Positions 52,733 to 61,651 of a DNA stretch of 64,000 bases are shown here, piece by piece (position 1 is the stretch's first letter; every line of letters starts with the position of its first letter). Source of the stretch: Laceyella putida (GTDB lineage: Bacteria; Bacillota; Bacilli; Thermoactinomycetales; Thermoactinomycetaceae); the NCBI RefSeq assembly GCF_042665195.1, contig NZ_JBHTBW010000031.1, positions 1 through 64,000 of the forward strand, read 5' to 3'. The notes under the pieces were generated by a model. The model worked only from the letters and a program-made list of their open reading frames with translations. It was not told the DNA's origin and searched no databases. The translations under genes were made by a program, and so were the position numbers.

Positions 52733-52768
52733 AACAAAAAAAGAGAATGGCATCACATACCATTCCCT
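52733..52768 (-). terminator. Intrinsic terminator between mazF and rsbU
   Basis: Minus-strand hairpin AGGGAATGG-N9-CCATTCTCT followed by T7, directly after the mazF stop. It separates the toxin-antitoxin transcript from the rsbU operon, which must therefore have its own promoter in 52602-52735. No consensus sigma-A or sigma-B promoter was recognised there. Confidence 0.85.
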
Positions 52769-52769
52769 A

Positions 52770-53120
52770 TCAAAAATCAATCATACCCAAGCTAATCATC
52801 AACGCTTCATTGACTCGATTCATCATCTCATCATCGAGATGCGTGATTTTATCGGTCAATCTCTGTTTATCGATGGTCCGGATTTGTTCTAACAAAATAA
52901 CAGAATCACGGTCAAATCCATACGCCTTGGCATCGATTTCCACATGCGTAGGTAACTTGGCCTTTTGGATTTGGGCTGTAATCGCGGCGACGATAACGGT
53001 GGGGCTAAACCGATTCCCAATATCATTTTGTATCACTAAGACAGGCCGAACCCCACCCTGTTCGGATCCGACCACAGGGGAAAGATCTGCGAAATACACA
53101 TCGCCACGCTTGACAATCAA
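52770..53120 (-). CDS. ndoA: MazF/EndoA-type mRNA interferase toxin
   Basis: 116 aa, full length. The opening IVKRGDVYFADLSPVVGSEQGGVRPVLVIQND and IVAAITAQ are diagnostic for EndoA. It cuts mRNA at short specific sites unless bound by its antitoxin, encoded 5 bp upstream. The location between alr and rsb genes is the same as in B. subtilis. Confidence 0.97.
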   Translation of the reverse strand: MIVKRGDVYFADLSPVVGSEQGGVRPVLVIQNDIGNRFSPTVIVAAITAQIQKAKLPTHVEIDAKAYGFDRDSVILLEQIRTIDKQRLTDKITHLDDEMMNRVNEALMISLGMIDF

Positions 53121-53125
53121 ATCAG

Positions 53126-53398
53126 TTACACCCCGCTAACTAATCGATCCAAAGTATCTTCAGCCTCTTCTTCCGCTACAAATGCTTCAGAAGCGATGTT
53201 GAGATTGATGCGAGCCATTTCCATATAGCCTCTTTGCATCATTTCGCGGATGAGACGTTTTTTCCGCTCTTGGAGATACATTTTCATCGCTTGGCGAATA
53301 AATTCGCTGCGATTGGAATTATCCCTCGCCACCATACCATCTACTTCTTGAAGCAAATTTGTTGGCAGGCTGATCATAATTCTCTTTGTACCGGACAA
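53126..53398 (-). CDS. ndoAI: Antitoxin EndoAI (MazE-like, ribbon-helix-helix)
   Basis: About 90 aa from a TTG at 53398 with TTGGGGGTG five bases upstream; an in-frame TTG at 53440 has no suitable site. KRIMISLPTNLLQEVDGMVARDNSNRSEFIRQAM is a ribbon-helix-helix DNA-binding domain. The acidic C-terminus (EAFVAEEEAEDTLDRLVSG) is the toxin-binding tail. It neutralises EndoA and autoregulates the pair. Confidence 0.92.
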   Translation of the reverse strand: MSGTKRIMISLPTNLLQEVDGMVARDNSNRSEFIRQAMKMYLQERKKRLIREMMQRGYMEMARINLNIASEAFVAEEEAEDTLDRLVSGV

Positions 53399-53619
53399 AT
53401 GAAGCACCCCCAACCAATCATCACCGTAAGCATCTCCCAATCAATACTACCATTATGTCGTGGATGTTGCAAAAATATACTTATTTATAAGCTATATGAG
53501 CTCAAAAGAGAAGGAATCGAACAGACATAGTTAAATGTATTCGTCCCCTTCATTTAAATTCCTTCTCTTTCAATTGTAATACTAAAATTGTTCACGCTTG
53601 TCCAGCCCCGATTGTTCTT

Positions 53620-54837
53620 CTATTCAGGTGGATGGTATTGAAGACGGTTAATAAAGTCAACGGTTTCACCCTTTTTCACATAAAAACGGGGCAATCGCTG
53701 ACTCAAATTGCAAACCACTTCATAGTGAATCGTCTTCAGTCGCTCAGCCACTTCATCCACGGAAATCCGCTCCCCGAGCTGTTCTCCATAGATGACCACC
53801 TCGTCCCCCACCTCAACGGGCATCACGTCCGTCACATCGATCATTAACTGATCCATGCAGACTCTTCCCACAATGGGGACCCGTTTTCCCTTTACCAGCA
53901 CCTGCCCTGAGTTGGATAGGTGGCGGTTGATTCCATCCGCATAGCCAATCGGCAGGACGGCAATCCATTCTTCCCCGGACACGGTGTAAGTCTTGCCATA
54001 ACTTACCCCCATGCCGCGCGGAGGCCGTTTCACATGGGCAATGCGGGTTTTCAACGAAAGGGCGGGTCGCAAGGCAACGGTTTTTTTGTCCACTTCCGCG
54101 GACGGATAGAAGCCGTACAAACTGATGCCAATGCGCACCATATCGAACGCGCCCTCTGCTAATTGAATCGCTCCGGCGCTGTTGGCGATGTGAGCGAGGG
54201 GGATGGCATGTTGTGTCCTCGCTTGTCGGACCACTTCGGTAAACAGTTCCAATTGAAAGCGCGCATACGCTTCGTCCGCTTCGTCCGCCGTCGCGTAGTG
54301 GGTGAAAATCCCTTCCGCTTCCACATGTGGAAGGTTCGCCATTTGTGCAAGAAAGGGTTGAACCTCCTCAGGCGATAACCCCAACCGGCCCATTCCGGTA
54401 TCCACTTTGATATGCACCTGCGCCACCATCCCCAAGCGAGCCGCTTCCCGCTCCACCTCCGGCAAGCTCTCGGGTCGGTAAACGGTAAGCGTCAAACGGT
54501 GCTGCAGGGCATAAGGGACGGCATGTGGGGGCGTGTATCCCAACACCAGGATCGGCGCTTCTATTCCTGCCTGGCGAAGTTCCACTCCTTCATCGACAAA
54601 AGCGACTGCCAAATGGCTTGCGCCGGCTTCTAAGGCCGCACGGGCCACGGGCACCGAACCATGGCCGTAGGCATTGGCTTTGACGACGGCCATGACCTTG
54701 GTATCTTGCGGCAAATAACGCCGAAACTCTCTGACGTTATTCATAATCGCTTCAATATCTACTTCAATCCACGTATTTCGACCATAGATCCAATCAAGAC
54801 TTCTTCCAACCACGTCGCACCACTTCCAGCCGGGCAT
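53620..54837 (-). CDS. alr: Alanine racemase
   Basis: 405 aa if the ATG at 54837 is used (GGAAG six bases upstream), overlapping the previous gene by 44 bp; a GTG at 54813 is an alternative. The PLP lysine lies in MAVVKANAYGHG (near residue 50), and the catalytic Tyr of the C-terminal domain in GVSYGKTY. The phosphate-binding and substrate region VRIGISLYGFYP is conserved. It supplies D-alanine for peptidoglycan, and the product also inhibits spore germination. The position upstream of mazEF matches Bacillus. Confidence 0.96.
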   Translation of the reverse strand: MPGWKWCDVVGRSLDWIYGRNTWIEVDIEAIMNNVREFRRYLPQDTKVMAVVKANAYGHGSVPVARAALEAGASHLAVAFVDEGVELRQAGIEAPILVLGYTPPHAVPYALQHRLTLTVYRPESLPEVEREAARLGMVAQVHIKVDTGMGRLGLSPEEVQPFLAQMANLPHVEAEGIFTHYATADEADEAYARFQLELFTEVVRQARTQHAIPLAHIANSAGAIQLAEGAFDMVRIGISLYGFYPSAEVDKKTVALRPALSLKTRIAHVKRPPRGMGVSYGKTYTVSGEEWIAVLPIGYADGINRHLSNSGQVLVKGKRVPIVGRVCMDQLMIDVTDVMPVEVGDEVVIYGEQLGERISVDEVAERLKTIHYEVVCNLSQRLPRFYVKKGETVDFINRLQYHPPE

Positions 54838-55225
54838 TTATTTCTTCCAGAAACGAATCACTGACCAAGAGTGGAATTCGTTTCCCTTTGACTCTGATCA
54901 TATACGGCAAGTCGTATTCTTTCTCTATCTCATGCAACCAAATGCTTTCTTCTTTCCCGCCCACTTTGACAAGCAAGCGATCCTGGTATAGCTCATAGCT
55001 TGGCTTCGCCCACCACAAGTACAACGCGGGCACGATGAGAATCGCAAGAATGGCAGATAGAATCATTCCAGCAATGAATCCCGGGCTACGAAATGGAAAA
55101 ACGCTTAACACAATCAGCAGTTCAAGCGCAAAAACACCCGATTCCAGCAGCCTGAGCAAACGGTTCTTACGATACAGTAACGTTGGATACTTGGACTTCT
55201 CCACGATCAGCGACTGTTTCGCCAT
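54794..55225 (-). CDS. Small membrane protein with PH-like domain
   Basis: 143 aa. Two membrane helices at about residues 30-50 and 52-72 (ALELLIVLSVFPF, FIAGMILSAILAILIVPALYL) are followed by a soluble PH-like domain (YELYQDRLLVKVGGKEESIWLHEIEKEY). The start has GAGG seven bases upstream. It sits between the LolA-like lipoprotein and alr and overlaps the latter. No named family; the fold assignment is a guess. Confidence 0.72.
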   Translation of the reverse strand: MAKQSLIVEKSKYPTLLYRKNRLLRLLESGVFALELLIVLSVFPFRSPGFIAGMILSAILAILIVPALYLWWAKPSYELYQDRLLVKVGGKEESIWLHEIEKEYDLPYMIRVKGKRIPLLVSDSFLEEINARLEVVRRGWKKS

Positions 55226-55344
55226 TCTTCAACCTCATCCTCTTAAGCATGTCATTTCCACAACTAAACAGTATTATACCAGAGAATTGCAAGGAATACT
55301 GACAAAAAAATGGACAACCTCAAGGCGGCAGTCCATTTGCTTCA

Positions 55345-56373
55345 TTATTTGGATGGTTGATTATACGTAGAGTTGGCGATTTGCACCAGTTCATCCACCG
55401 GCAGATTGCCAATTAATTCATAGTCGACCCCATCTTCGGTCCAAGTCAGCCGCTTTCTCTCCCCCATTTCCAGCAGCACGCCAACCGTGCCGGCCAATTC
55501 GACCGGTTTGCCCATCAAGGGCAGCCCCGCTTCCAACGCTTGTGGGTGCCGTTCCGTCAACGTGAATGATTTGTCTCCTTTAAACCGCATAACGACGACG
55601 GGCCCCTGTGGTGTCTGGATGGTCTGTTCACTTTGCAAATGGCTTCCTTGCGGAACGTATTCCGGCAGCACCGTTTCCACTTCCGCCTGTTTGGCGGATG
55701 GTTTGGCTATGGCAGCCAAGGAAGTCTTGTCACCTTGGGGAATCTTCTCCAAGTTCCGCTGCATGTCAAAGGCATCATTGTCAAACGAAGCATCTTCTTC
55801 AAACCGGTCAAACTCCACTTTGATCAACTCTTCATTCGTCTCTCCCAACACCGCCACTTTTTGCGGATTCAGTCGATGATCAAACCAAATGCGTTGTTTG
55901 TGGGCGTGTTGGTTGAACGGGTATTTCGCCACCACTTCAAATTGATATTCCTTATTGCCCGCCTTGAAGATGCGCTCATTGTCATCGATGATGCTTTGAA
56001 TCACTGTTTGGTATAGATAGACCTGTCCGCCCGAATAAGGCCAATCGCTTTGAAAGCGAAAACTCTTTTTCAAATGCGGTGTCAGCACATATACGCCTTG
56101 TTCGTTGCGCAACAGGATTTGAGTGACATCTTTCTTTATGTTCTTAATCGCAACGCGGAAAAAATGCGGTTTCTTATACCACACTTCGATATCGTATTCT
56201 TGTGGTTCCTTGCCGGATTGGATGGTCATCTTCCCATGACTGATATAAGACTCCATCTCCTCAGAGCGTTGAGACAAATCGCTCACGACATCTTTGGCGT
56301 CTTTGGTGCCACAACCCGCCATGCTTAATGCCAACGCAATCACAATCAAACTCAGCCAGGCTTTCCGACACAT
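55345..56373 (-). CDS. LolA-like lipoprotein (YdcC family)
   Basis: 342 aa from the ATG at 56373 (GGGAGG five bases upstream). The signal peptide ends in a lipobox LSMAGC, so Cys20 is lipidated and the protein is anchored outside the membrane. The bulk is a LolA/LppX-like half-barrel (YISHGKMTIQSGKEPQEYDIEVWYKKP). The B. subtilis relative YdcC sits in the same place between acpS and alr and is sporulation-associated. Clostridial GerS, from the same fold group, assists cortex or germination enzymes, so a spore role is plausible but inferred. Confidence 0.85.
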   Translation of the reverse strand: MCRKAWLSLIVIALALSMAGCGTKDAKDVVSDLSQRSEEMESYISHGKMTIQSGKEPQEYDIEVWYKKPHFFRVAIKNIKKDVTQILLRNEQGVYVLTPHLKKSFRFQSDWPYSGGQVYLYQTVIQSIIDDNERIFKAGNKEYQFEVVAKYPFNQHAHKQRIWFDHRLNPQKVAVLGETNEELIKVEFDRFEEDASFDNDAFDMQRNLEKIPQGDKTSLAAIAKPSAKQAEVETVLPEYVPQGSHLQSEQTIQTPQGPVVVMRFKGDKSFTLTERHPQALEAGLPLMGKPVELAGTVGVLLEMGERKRLTWTEDGVDYELIGNLPVDELVQIANSTYNQPSK

Positions 56374-56431
56374 AAGATCCTCCCTTTCGTCAATTTCCCG
56401 GGAAATGTGTCGGTTAGTAGGGGACAGTTTT

Positions 56432-57973
56432 TCAGTCAACCAGTTGGTCTATCACTACAGGAATCGCTTGGCATAAGTCCGTCACCATCACACTGTGTTC
56501 TTGCATGCCGGTCATTTCTCCCGCACGACCATGTACAAAAACAGCCATCGGCACCGCTTTCTCCGCCGGGACCCCTTGCGCCAACAGCGCTCCGATCATT
56601 CCCGTCAACAGGTCGCCGGAACCCGCTTTGGCCAACGCCGGCCCCCCTGTCGGATTGAGAAGGCATCGCCCATCAGGGAAAGCGATCAGGGTATATCTCC
56701 CTTTCAGCACAATGATCGCTTGCAGCCGTTCTGCCAATTTCCGCGCCACAAGGGGCCGATTCTCCTCCACTCCCTTTACCGGCAGTCGCATCAATCGGGC
56801 CATCTCCCCCGGGTGCGGGGTGAATATCGTCGCCTGTTTGCGGGCGCGGACAAGTGGGAGCAACCCGGAATAATCAGCCAAGATGTTGCAGGCATCGGCA
56901 TCCAATACAAGGGGAAGGTCGGCCTGTTCCAGCAGTTGCGCCATCCATGCCTCTTCTCCCGCAAAGCGGCCCAGCCCCGGTCCAACGGCCAATGCGGAAA
57001 AGCGGCGGGGCGTTTCCCTGAAGGCCGCCACACTCCCTGCGGCAAACACGCCGTCGCCAGGCCAGCTCCATACCATGGCTTGGGTCACTTTCGCCGCAAG
57101 CGCCAACCGCTCTGATTCCGGCACGGTCAGCGTAACCAATCCCGTTCCCATCCGGTAAGCCGCTTCTCCTGCCATCGCCACGGCGCCAAGCATCCCCCGC
57201 GCTCCACCGATCACCAGCAAATGTCCGTAGGTGCCTTTATGGGCCCATGGATCACGCCTTACGCAATATTCATGCCATAACTCAGGATCATTCAGCCTTG
57301 CCCGGGGCACGGGCGTCGCTCCGAGGGAAGGGGGGGTAAGGCCGATCTCCCGCACGATGACTTCACCGCAAAAGTCTGTGCCCGGACGCAAATAATGGCC
57401 CCACTTTGGATACTGAAACGTCACCGTCACATCCGCCTTGACAGCCATGGTGCTGACGGCGCCTGTATCGGCGTCCACCCCTGTCGGCAGATCAACCGCC
57501 ACCACCCTCGCCCTGTCGACCGCGTTGACCAATGTCACCACTTCCGCCACCGTTTGACGCAACTCCCCTTTGGCCCCTGTGCCCAGCATCGCATCGACAA
57601 TCACATCGGCTGACCGCAAGTCGCGCTCCAACTCCGGAAGCTGGGTGGAGTCACAACCCCGTACCGGCACATGCCGGCTGCAAGCTTCATAGAACACTTT
57701 GGCGTCGGGTACGATTTTCTCTTCTTTCCCCAACCGCCACAGCAAAACCGTCCAACCTCGATAGAGAAGATGGCGGGCAGCCACCCAACCATCCCCGCCA
57801 TTATGGCCAGTCCCACCCAAAATCACAGCACGACCCGGTGAAGGCTGGCGCGCCATGATTTCCTCGGCTACCGCCTTGCCTGCCTGCTCCATCAGGATGA
57901 TGCCCGGAATGCCACCTTTGGTGATAGTATAGCGATCCAGCATGCGCATTTCTTCTGCGGTTACCAGATACAC
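56432..57973 (-). CDS. nnr: Bifunctional NAD(P)HX epimerase/dehydratase
   Basis: 513 aa from a GTG with AGGAGGG upstream. Residues 1-215 are the YjeF N-terminal epimerase domain (GTGHNGGDGWVAARHL). Residues about 230-513 are the ADP-dependent dehydratase with a ribokinase-like fold (VLKGRYTLIAFPDGR, TGGPALAKAGSGDLLTGMIGALLAQG). Together they repair hydrated NAD(P)H, which forms faster at high temperature. The gene overlaps no neighbour and sits between acpS and the lipoprotein. Confidence 0.96.
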   Translation of the reverse strand: MYLVTAEEMRMLDRYTITKGGIPGIILMEQAGKAVAEEIMARQPSPGRAVILGGTGHNGGDGWVAARHLLYRGWTVLLWRLGKEEKIVPDAKVFYEACSRHVPVRGCDSTQLPELERDLRSADVIVDAMLGTGAKGELRQTVAEVVTLVNAVDRARVVAVDLPTGVDADTGAVSTMAVKADVTVTFQYPKWGHYLRPGTDFCGEVIVREIGLTPPSLGATPVPRARLNDPELWHEYCVRRDPWAHKGTYGHLLVIGGARGMLGAVAMAGEAAYRMGTGLVTLTVPESERLALAAKVTQAMVWSWPGDGVFAAGSVAAFRETPRRFSALAVGPGLGRFAGEEAWMAQLLEQADLPLVLDADACNILADYSGLLPLVRARKQATIFTPHPGEMARLMRLPVKGVEENRPLVARKLAERLQAIIVLKGRYTLIAFPDGRCLLNPTGGPALAKAGSGDLLTGMIGALLAQGVPAEKAVPMAVFVHGRAGEMTGMQEHSVMVTDLCQAIPVVIDQLVD

Positions 57974-58021
57974 GTTTGTCCCTCCTAACCGCGTTATATA
58001 TCTATGTCTTCACTTGAGGAG

Positions 58022-58405
58022 TTATGCTTCGTCCACTTTCTCAATCACAGCCATCGCCTGCGCGTAATGCTCACTGTGCGAGATGGATAAATGCACCGCG
58101 ACCGGCTGGCCGTGAAGCACCCATTCGCTCACCATTCCCGCCAACGATACAAAGGGCTTCCCTTGCCCATCATTCATCACTTCAATATCCTGAAAAGAAC
58201 AAGCGCCGCCAATGCCTGTCCCCAACGCTTTGGAAATCGCTTCTTTGGCGGCGAATCGGCCCGCCACATATTCCAGGCTCCGGCGCGGATGCTCAGGCAT
58301 CTTCGCCCATTCCTCTGCCGTCAATATCCGCTTGGCCAACCGTTCACAGCCAAACCGCTCTATCCGCGCCAACTCGACAATATCTGTTCCAATACCCCAA
58401 ATCAC
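58022..58405 (-). CDS. acpS: Holo-[acyl-carrier-protein] synthase
   Basis: 127 aa. GTG start follows the TAG stop of the ABC permease with no gap, a coupled arrangement. GIGTDIVELARIERF and FAAKEAISKALGTG are the AcpS hallmarks: Asp at the metal site and the CoA-binding Lys-Glu. It transfers phosphopantetheine to acyl carrier protein. The order acpS-nnr-lipoprotein-alr is Bacillus-like. Confidence 0.96.
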   Translation of the reverse strand: MIWGIGTDIVELARIERFGCERLAKRILTAEEWAKMPEHPRRSLEYVAGRFAAKEAISKALGTGIGGACSFQDIEVMNDGQGKPFVSLAGMVSEWVLHGQPVAVHLSISHSEHYAQAMAVIEKVDEA

Positions 58406-59512
58406 CTATTTCACATCCCAACGAAAAGTAGCCGCGGCCACGATAAACGAACCGACCGCCCATGCGAGCAATACCAACAGAGGGGTACTGAGATCCCCCA
58501 AGTCCATGCCTTCATTCATCACGCCGCGCAACGCATCGGTCAGATATCCGATCGGTATCGCCTTCACCAATGGCTGAAGCAGCTCCGGCAACTCCCGAAT
58601 CGGGAAGAAAATCCCGCCGACAAACATCATCGGAAACGAGATCAATCCCGCGATGGGCGAAGCGCTTTCCGGTGTTTTAGCCAGGCTCGCGACGATAAAA
58701 CCGATGGACATAAAAGTAAAGGTACCCAACAAAATAAACAAGATCAAGACCCACCAAGCCCCATATACATGCACATCAAACGCCAAGTAGGCCACCAGCA
58801 ACACCACCAAGGCTTGCACGGTGTTAAACAAAATCCGTGCGGTCATCTGACCGGCGATAAACGTGGCACTGGACAGCGGGGTTCCCTGCATGCGCCGCAA
58901 AATGCCCCGTTCGCGCCAGGAGGAGATCGTCCCGGCCACGCCATTGAGGTTGGTGCTCATGATCATCAGCGACAAAATGCCGGGCACCAAAAAATCCACA
59001 TATGACAGCGGGTGGCTGTTGACCGTGATCCGTTCGGCCTGGATCACCGGCTTAAATCCCACTCTTTCTTTGTTATATTGATCAATGACCTGTTCCAGAA
59101 GCGACAATCCGATGGACGCTGTCGCCTGCTGAGCGGGATCATAGTAGATGCTGATCTGCTTAGCGGCACCTGCCGGCTCACCCGAAGCGAGCTGCGCGGA
59201 GAATCCTCGTTTGATCACAAGCAGGATATCGGCTTGCCCCCGCTTCAAATCCTGTTTGCCCTTTTGCTCCGTGCCGTCCACCACATGCATGCCTTTCAAC
59301 TGCTTCACGCTGGAGATGAACCGGCTTGAGGCGGGCGTTCGATCCTGATCGGCCACACCGAGCGACAAAGAAAATTGATTGCCGTTGTCCCCGATCAGTG
59401 TACCCAAGGCAAACATCATAAACACGGGCAAAAAGAGCGACCAGATCATCACATTCTTATTGCGGGCAAACAGCAACAACTGCGCCCAAACCAGCTGGGT
59501 ATATGCGTTCAT
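58406..59512 (-). CDS. ABC-2 type transporter permease
   Basis: 368 aa. One N-terminal membrane helix (about 22-42) is followed by an extracytoplasmic domain (about 45-175), then five helices, the layout of ABC-2 permeases of drug or lipid exporters. The LVPGILSLMIMSTNL and YLTDALRG segments are characteristic. Its ATG starts directly after the ATPase stop (TAAATG), and its stop abuts acpS. It forms an exporter with the ATPase; the substrate is unknown. Confidence 0.92.
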   Translation of the reverse strand: MNAYTQLVWAQLLLFARNKNVMIWSLFLPVFMMFALGTLIGDNGNQFSLSLGVADQDRTPASSRFISSVKQLKGMHVVDGTEQKGKQDLKRGQADILLVIKRGFSAQLASGEPAGAAKQISIYYDPAQQATASIGLSLLEQVIDQYNKERVGFKPVIQAERITVNSHPLSYVDFLVPGILSLMIMSTNLNGVAGTISSWRERGILRRMQGTPLSSATFIAGQMTARILFNTVQALVVLLVAYLAFDVHVYGAWWVLILFILLGTFTFMSIGFIVASLAKTPESASPIAGLISFPMMFVGGIFFPIRELPELLQPLVKAIPIGYLTDALRGVMNEGMDLGDLSTPLLVLLAWAVGSFIVAAATFRWDVK

Positions 59513-60421
59513 TTATGAGTTCAACCTCTTTCCTGTTCTCGCTAAAAAAACATCTTCCAAAGTCGCCGAACGTGTGCGCAAGCCGATCAGCGGCACATCA
59601 TTCTCCTTTGCCCACGTGACCAATTCGCTCAAACTGGTCTCTAACTGATCGGTATGTAGTGTTACTTCCCGCTCCGCATGCTCCACGAACTTCACTTCGG
59701 GCAATCGCTCCAACCAGGGCAACCGGGTCATATCATTCAGGACAAATTCAATGCGGCTCTCCGCCGTCAATTGACGGATCAGCCCAGCCGGCGTGTCCAG
59801 GTCAATCAACCGCCCTTGATCCATGATGCCAATGCGGTCACACAACACTTCCGCTTCTTCCATATAGTGTGTCGACAGAAAGACGGTACGTCCCTCTTCG
59901 CGCAATCGGAATACAATCTCCCACAAACTTCGTCGCGCTTGGGGGTCCAGTCCGGTGGTCGGTTCATCCAAAAAGATTACTTTCGGATCGTGAATCACCG
60001 CCAACGCAATCGCCAACCGTTGCCTCTGCCCCCCGGACAAATGCTTCACTAACGTCTTCTCTTTCTCTTCCAATTGAAACGCCGTCAACATTTCATGCAA
60101 TGGACGGACACGGGCATAAAAACTTCCGTATAAACGAAGGCTTTCTTTAACCGTCAAATGATCAAACAAGGCGGTTGACTGCAATTGCACACCAATCCAC
60201 TGTTTCACCTTTTGGCGATGCTTGATCGCGTCAATGCCGTTGATCTCAATCGTGCCCCCATCAGGGGTGCGCAATCCCTCAATCATCTCCATGGTGGTCG
60301 TCTTGCCCGCCCCGTTGGGTCCCAACAGACCAAAAATCTCCCCTTCCCGCACAGAAAAGGAAAGGCGCTTGACCACCTCTTGGCCGCCGTACTTTTTCAC
60401 CAACTCATTCACTTTGATCAT
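59513..60421 (-). CDS. ABC transporter ATP-binding protein
   Basis: 302 aa. Walker A GPNGAGKTTTMEM, signature LSGGQRQRLAIA, Walker B VIFLDEPTTGLDP and the switch His in STHYMEEAEVLCDR are all intact. The C-terminal ~80 residues are the extension found in exporters of the DrrA/CcmA group. It energises the adjacent ABC-2 permease. First gene of a probable ATPase-permease-acpS-nnr operon. Confidence 0.95.
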   Translation of the reverse strand: MIKVNELVKKYGGQEVVKRLSFSVREGEIFGLLGPNGAGKTTTMEMIEGLRTPDGGTIEINGIDAIKHRQKVKQWIGVQLQSTALFDHLTVKESLRLYGSFYARVRPLHEMLTAFQLEEKEKTLVKHLSGGQRQRLAIALAVIHDPKVIFLDEPTTGLDPQARRSLWEIVFRLREEGRTVFLSTHYMEEAEVLCDRIGIMDQGRLIDLDTPAGLIRQLTAESRIEFVLNDMTRLPWLERLPEVKFVEHAEREVTLHTDQLETSLSELVTWAKENDVPLIGLRTRSATLEDVFLARTGKRLNS

Positions 60422-60782
60422 CTTAAATGGACTCCTTTAAATCGGCGAATAGATTTTTTCCCTATCCAACATCCTGCCAGTCATCCGCAGGGCTCTCGCA
60501 AAATGGCTTTCCCGTCACATCGCCAACGTTTTCCCTCTTTAGGGCAATGTTCGCTGCCATTGTCAAAAAAATCATAACACATCAGGAAAACCTACACCAA
60601 ATGCAATCCTGTTTTAACCGCCCCTCAAATAAATGTACCATTTGATAGATTTATTCAGAAAAAAACGACCTAGTTCCTTATTTTCCCTGATTGCGCCTTC
60701 ATTCGCCATTTTCACCTATCTTCCCTACATCAAAAAAGTGGTATAGTAGATAGGGAAAATGGATTGATGAGGAGGTTTCTCC
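60422..60782. other. Intergenic region between divergent genes
   Basis: About 360 bp with no credible gene. TATAGT near 60742 may be a -10 for the gene at 60783, but no matching -35 is clear. The AT-rich centre (60540-60720) should hold both divergent promoters. Confidence 0.5.
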
Positions 60783-61070
60783 ATGTATCAGGTGAACAAT
60801 CGGATCAACATCACATCCCCCGAGCATCTGGCGATGTTGCGGGAGCGTTTTGGCAAAGCGCCCGAATCGATGAAACAGGTTCCCGGATTCCTTTCGTTTC
60901 GCTTATTGGAGGCGGAGGATGGCTCCCATGTCATTGCGGAAACCGTTTTTGCATCCAAAGAAGCCTTCCGCGCATGGGTGGAAAGCGACCACTTTAAACG
61001 CGCGCACGGCGGACGCGGCGGTGACGCGAGCCGCCCAGATTTGGCGAGCTATTACGTGAGAGTGAAATAG
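60783..61070 (+). CDS. Antibiotic-biosynthesis-monooxygenase-fold protein (haem-degrading IsdG/HmoA-like)
   Basis: 95 aa; GAGGAGG precedes the ATG. A single ABM ferredoxin-like domain. Asn near the start (VNNRI), Trp in AFRAWVESDHF and His in KRAHGG fall where the Asn-Trp-His triad of IsdG/IsdI haem oxygenases lies. It may therefore open haem to release iron. This is family-level inference, as other ABM proteins share the fold. Confidence 0.8.
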   Translation: MYQVNNRINITSPEHLAMLRERFGKAPESMKQVPGFLSFRLLEAEDGSHVIAETVFASKEAFRAWVESDHFKRAHGGRGGDASRPDLASYYVRVK

Positions 61071-61124
61071 TTTGTCATCTGAAATGATCTTATACCAAAT
61101 GACCCAAAGGAGTGACCTTTCTTT

Positions 61125-61580
61125 ATGACAGCAGGATTAATCGTAAAATTTTTGCACGTCCTATTTGTGGCAACCTGGTTTGGCGGCATCAGCCTGATGG
61201 CCATGGTATTGCGTGATGCGACGCGCTCCAACAACATCGAAACCATGTCCCACGCTTTGGACCGCGCCCAACGCTGGAATATGACCATGTTTATGCCCAG
61301 CTCCATCTTGGCATTGCTCACCGGTTTGTACATGCTTGTTCAAACAAGCGGTGAAAAACCGCTGTGGCTGGTAGTCAAAGAGCGTTTTGGCAGCGTTGTT
61401 GTCATCTTGTTCATTTTATTTGTCGTCATCTATGGCCGCAAAGCGCTCAACCAAGTGAAAACCAGTGGCATCGAAACAGAGAAGGCGCAGACCATCATCA
61501 AGCGCTACATCATGTTGCTCAACATCTCCCTGTTGCTGTTGGTCGTGCTGATCTTCTTCGCCACCGTCAAATTAGCATAA
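61125..61580 (+). CDS. Small membrane protein, DUF2269/CopD-like
   Basis: 151 aa with four membrane helices. The first helix (LIVKFLHVLFVATWFGGISLMAMVL) has the KxLHVxxxxxWxG pattern of DUF2269 and CopD-type proteins, where the His may ligand haem or metal. AAAGGAGTG is upstream. It follows the ABM protein by 54 bp and is followed by a terminator, so the two may be an operon linked to haem or metal handling. Confidence 0.8.
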   Translation: MTAGLIVKFLHVLFVATWFGGISLMAMVLRDATRSNNIETMSHALDRAQRWNMTMFMPSSILALLTGLYMLVQTSGEKPLWLVVKERFGSVVVILFILFVVIYGRKALNQVKTSGIETEKAQTIIKRYIMLLNISLLLLVVLIFFATVKLA

Positions 61581-61587
61581 CCCTCCC

Positions 61588-61625
61588 ACTTCATGGCCCT
61601 TGCCGGTCATGAAGTTTTTATTTTT
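61588..61625 (+). terminator. Intrinsic terminator after the DUF2269-like gene
   Basis: Hairpin ACTTCATG-N12-CATGAAGT followed by TTTTATTTTT. Confidence 0.9.
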
Positions 61626-61651
61626 ATTATCGCAACAGGAGGAAACGCAAC

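Noticed and set aside
58091..59005. 304-codon open frame opposite acpS and the ABC permease
   Set aside because: Spans two real genes on the other strand, lacks a ribosome site and has shadow-frame composition.
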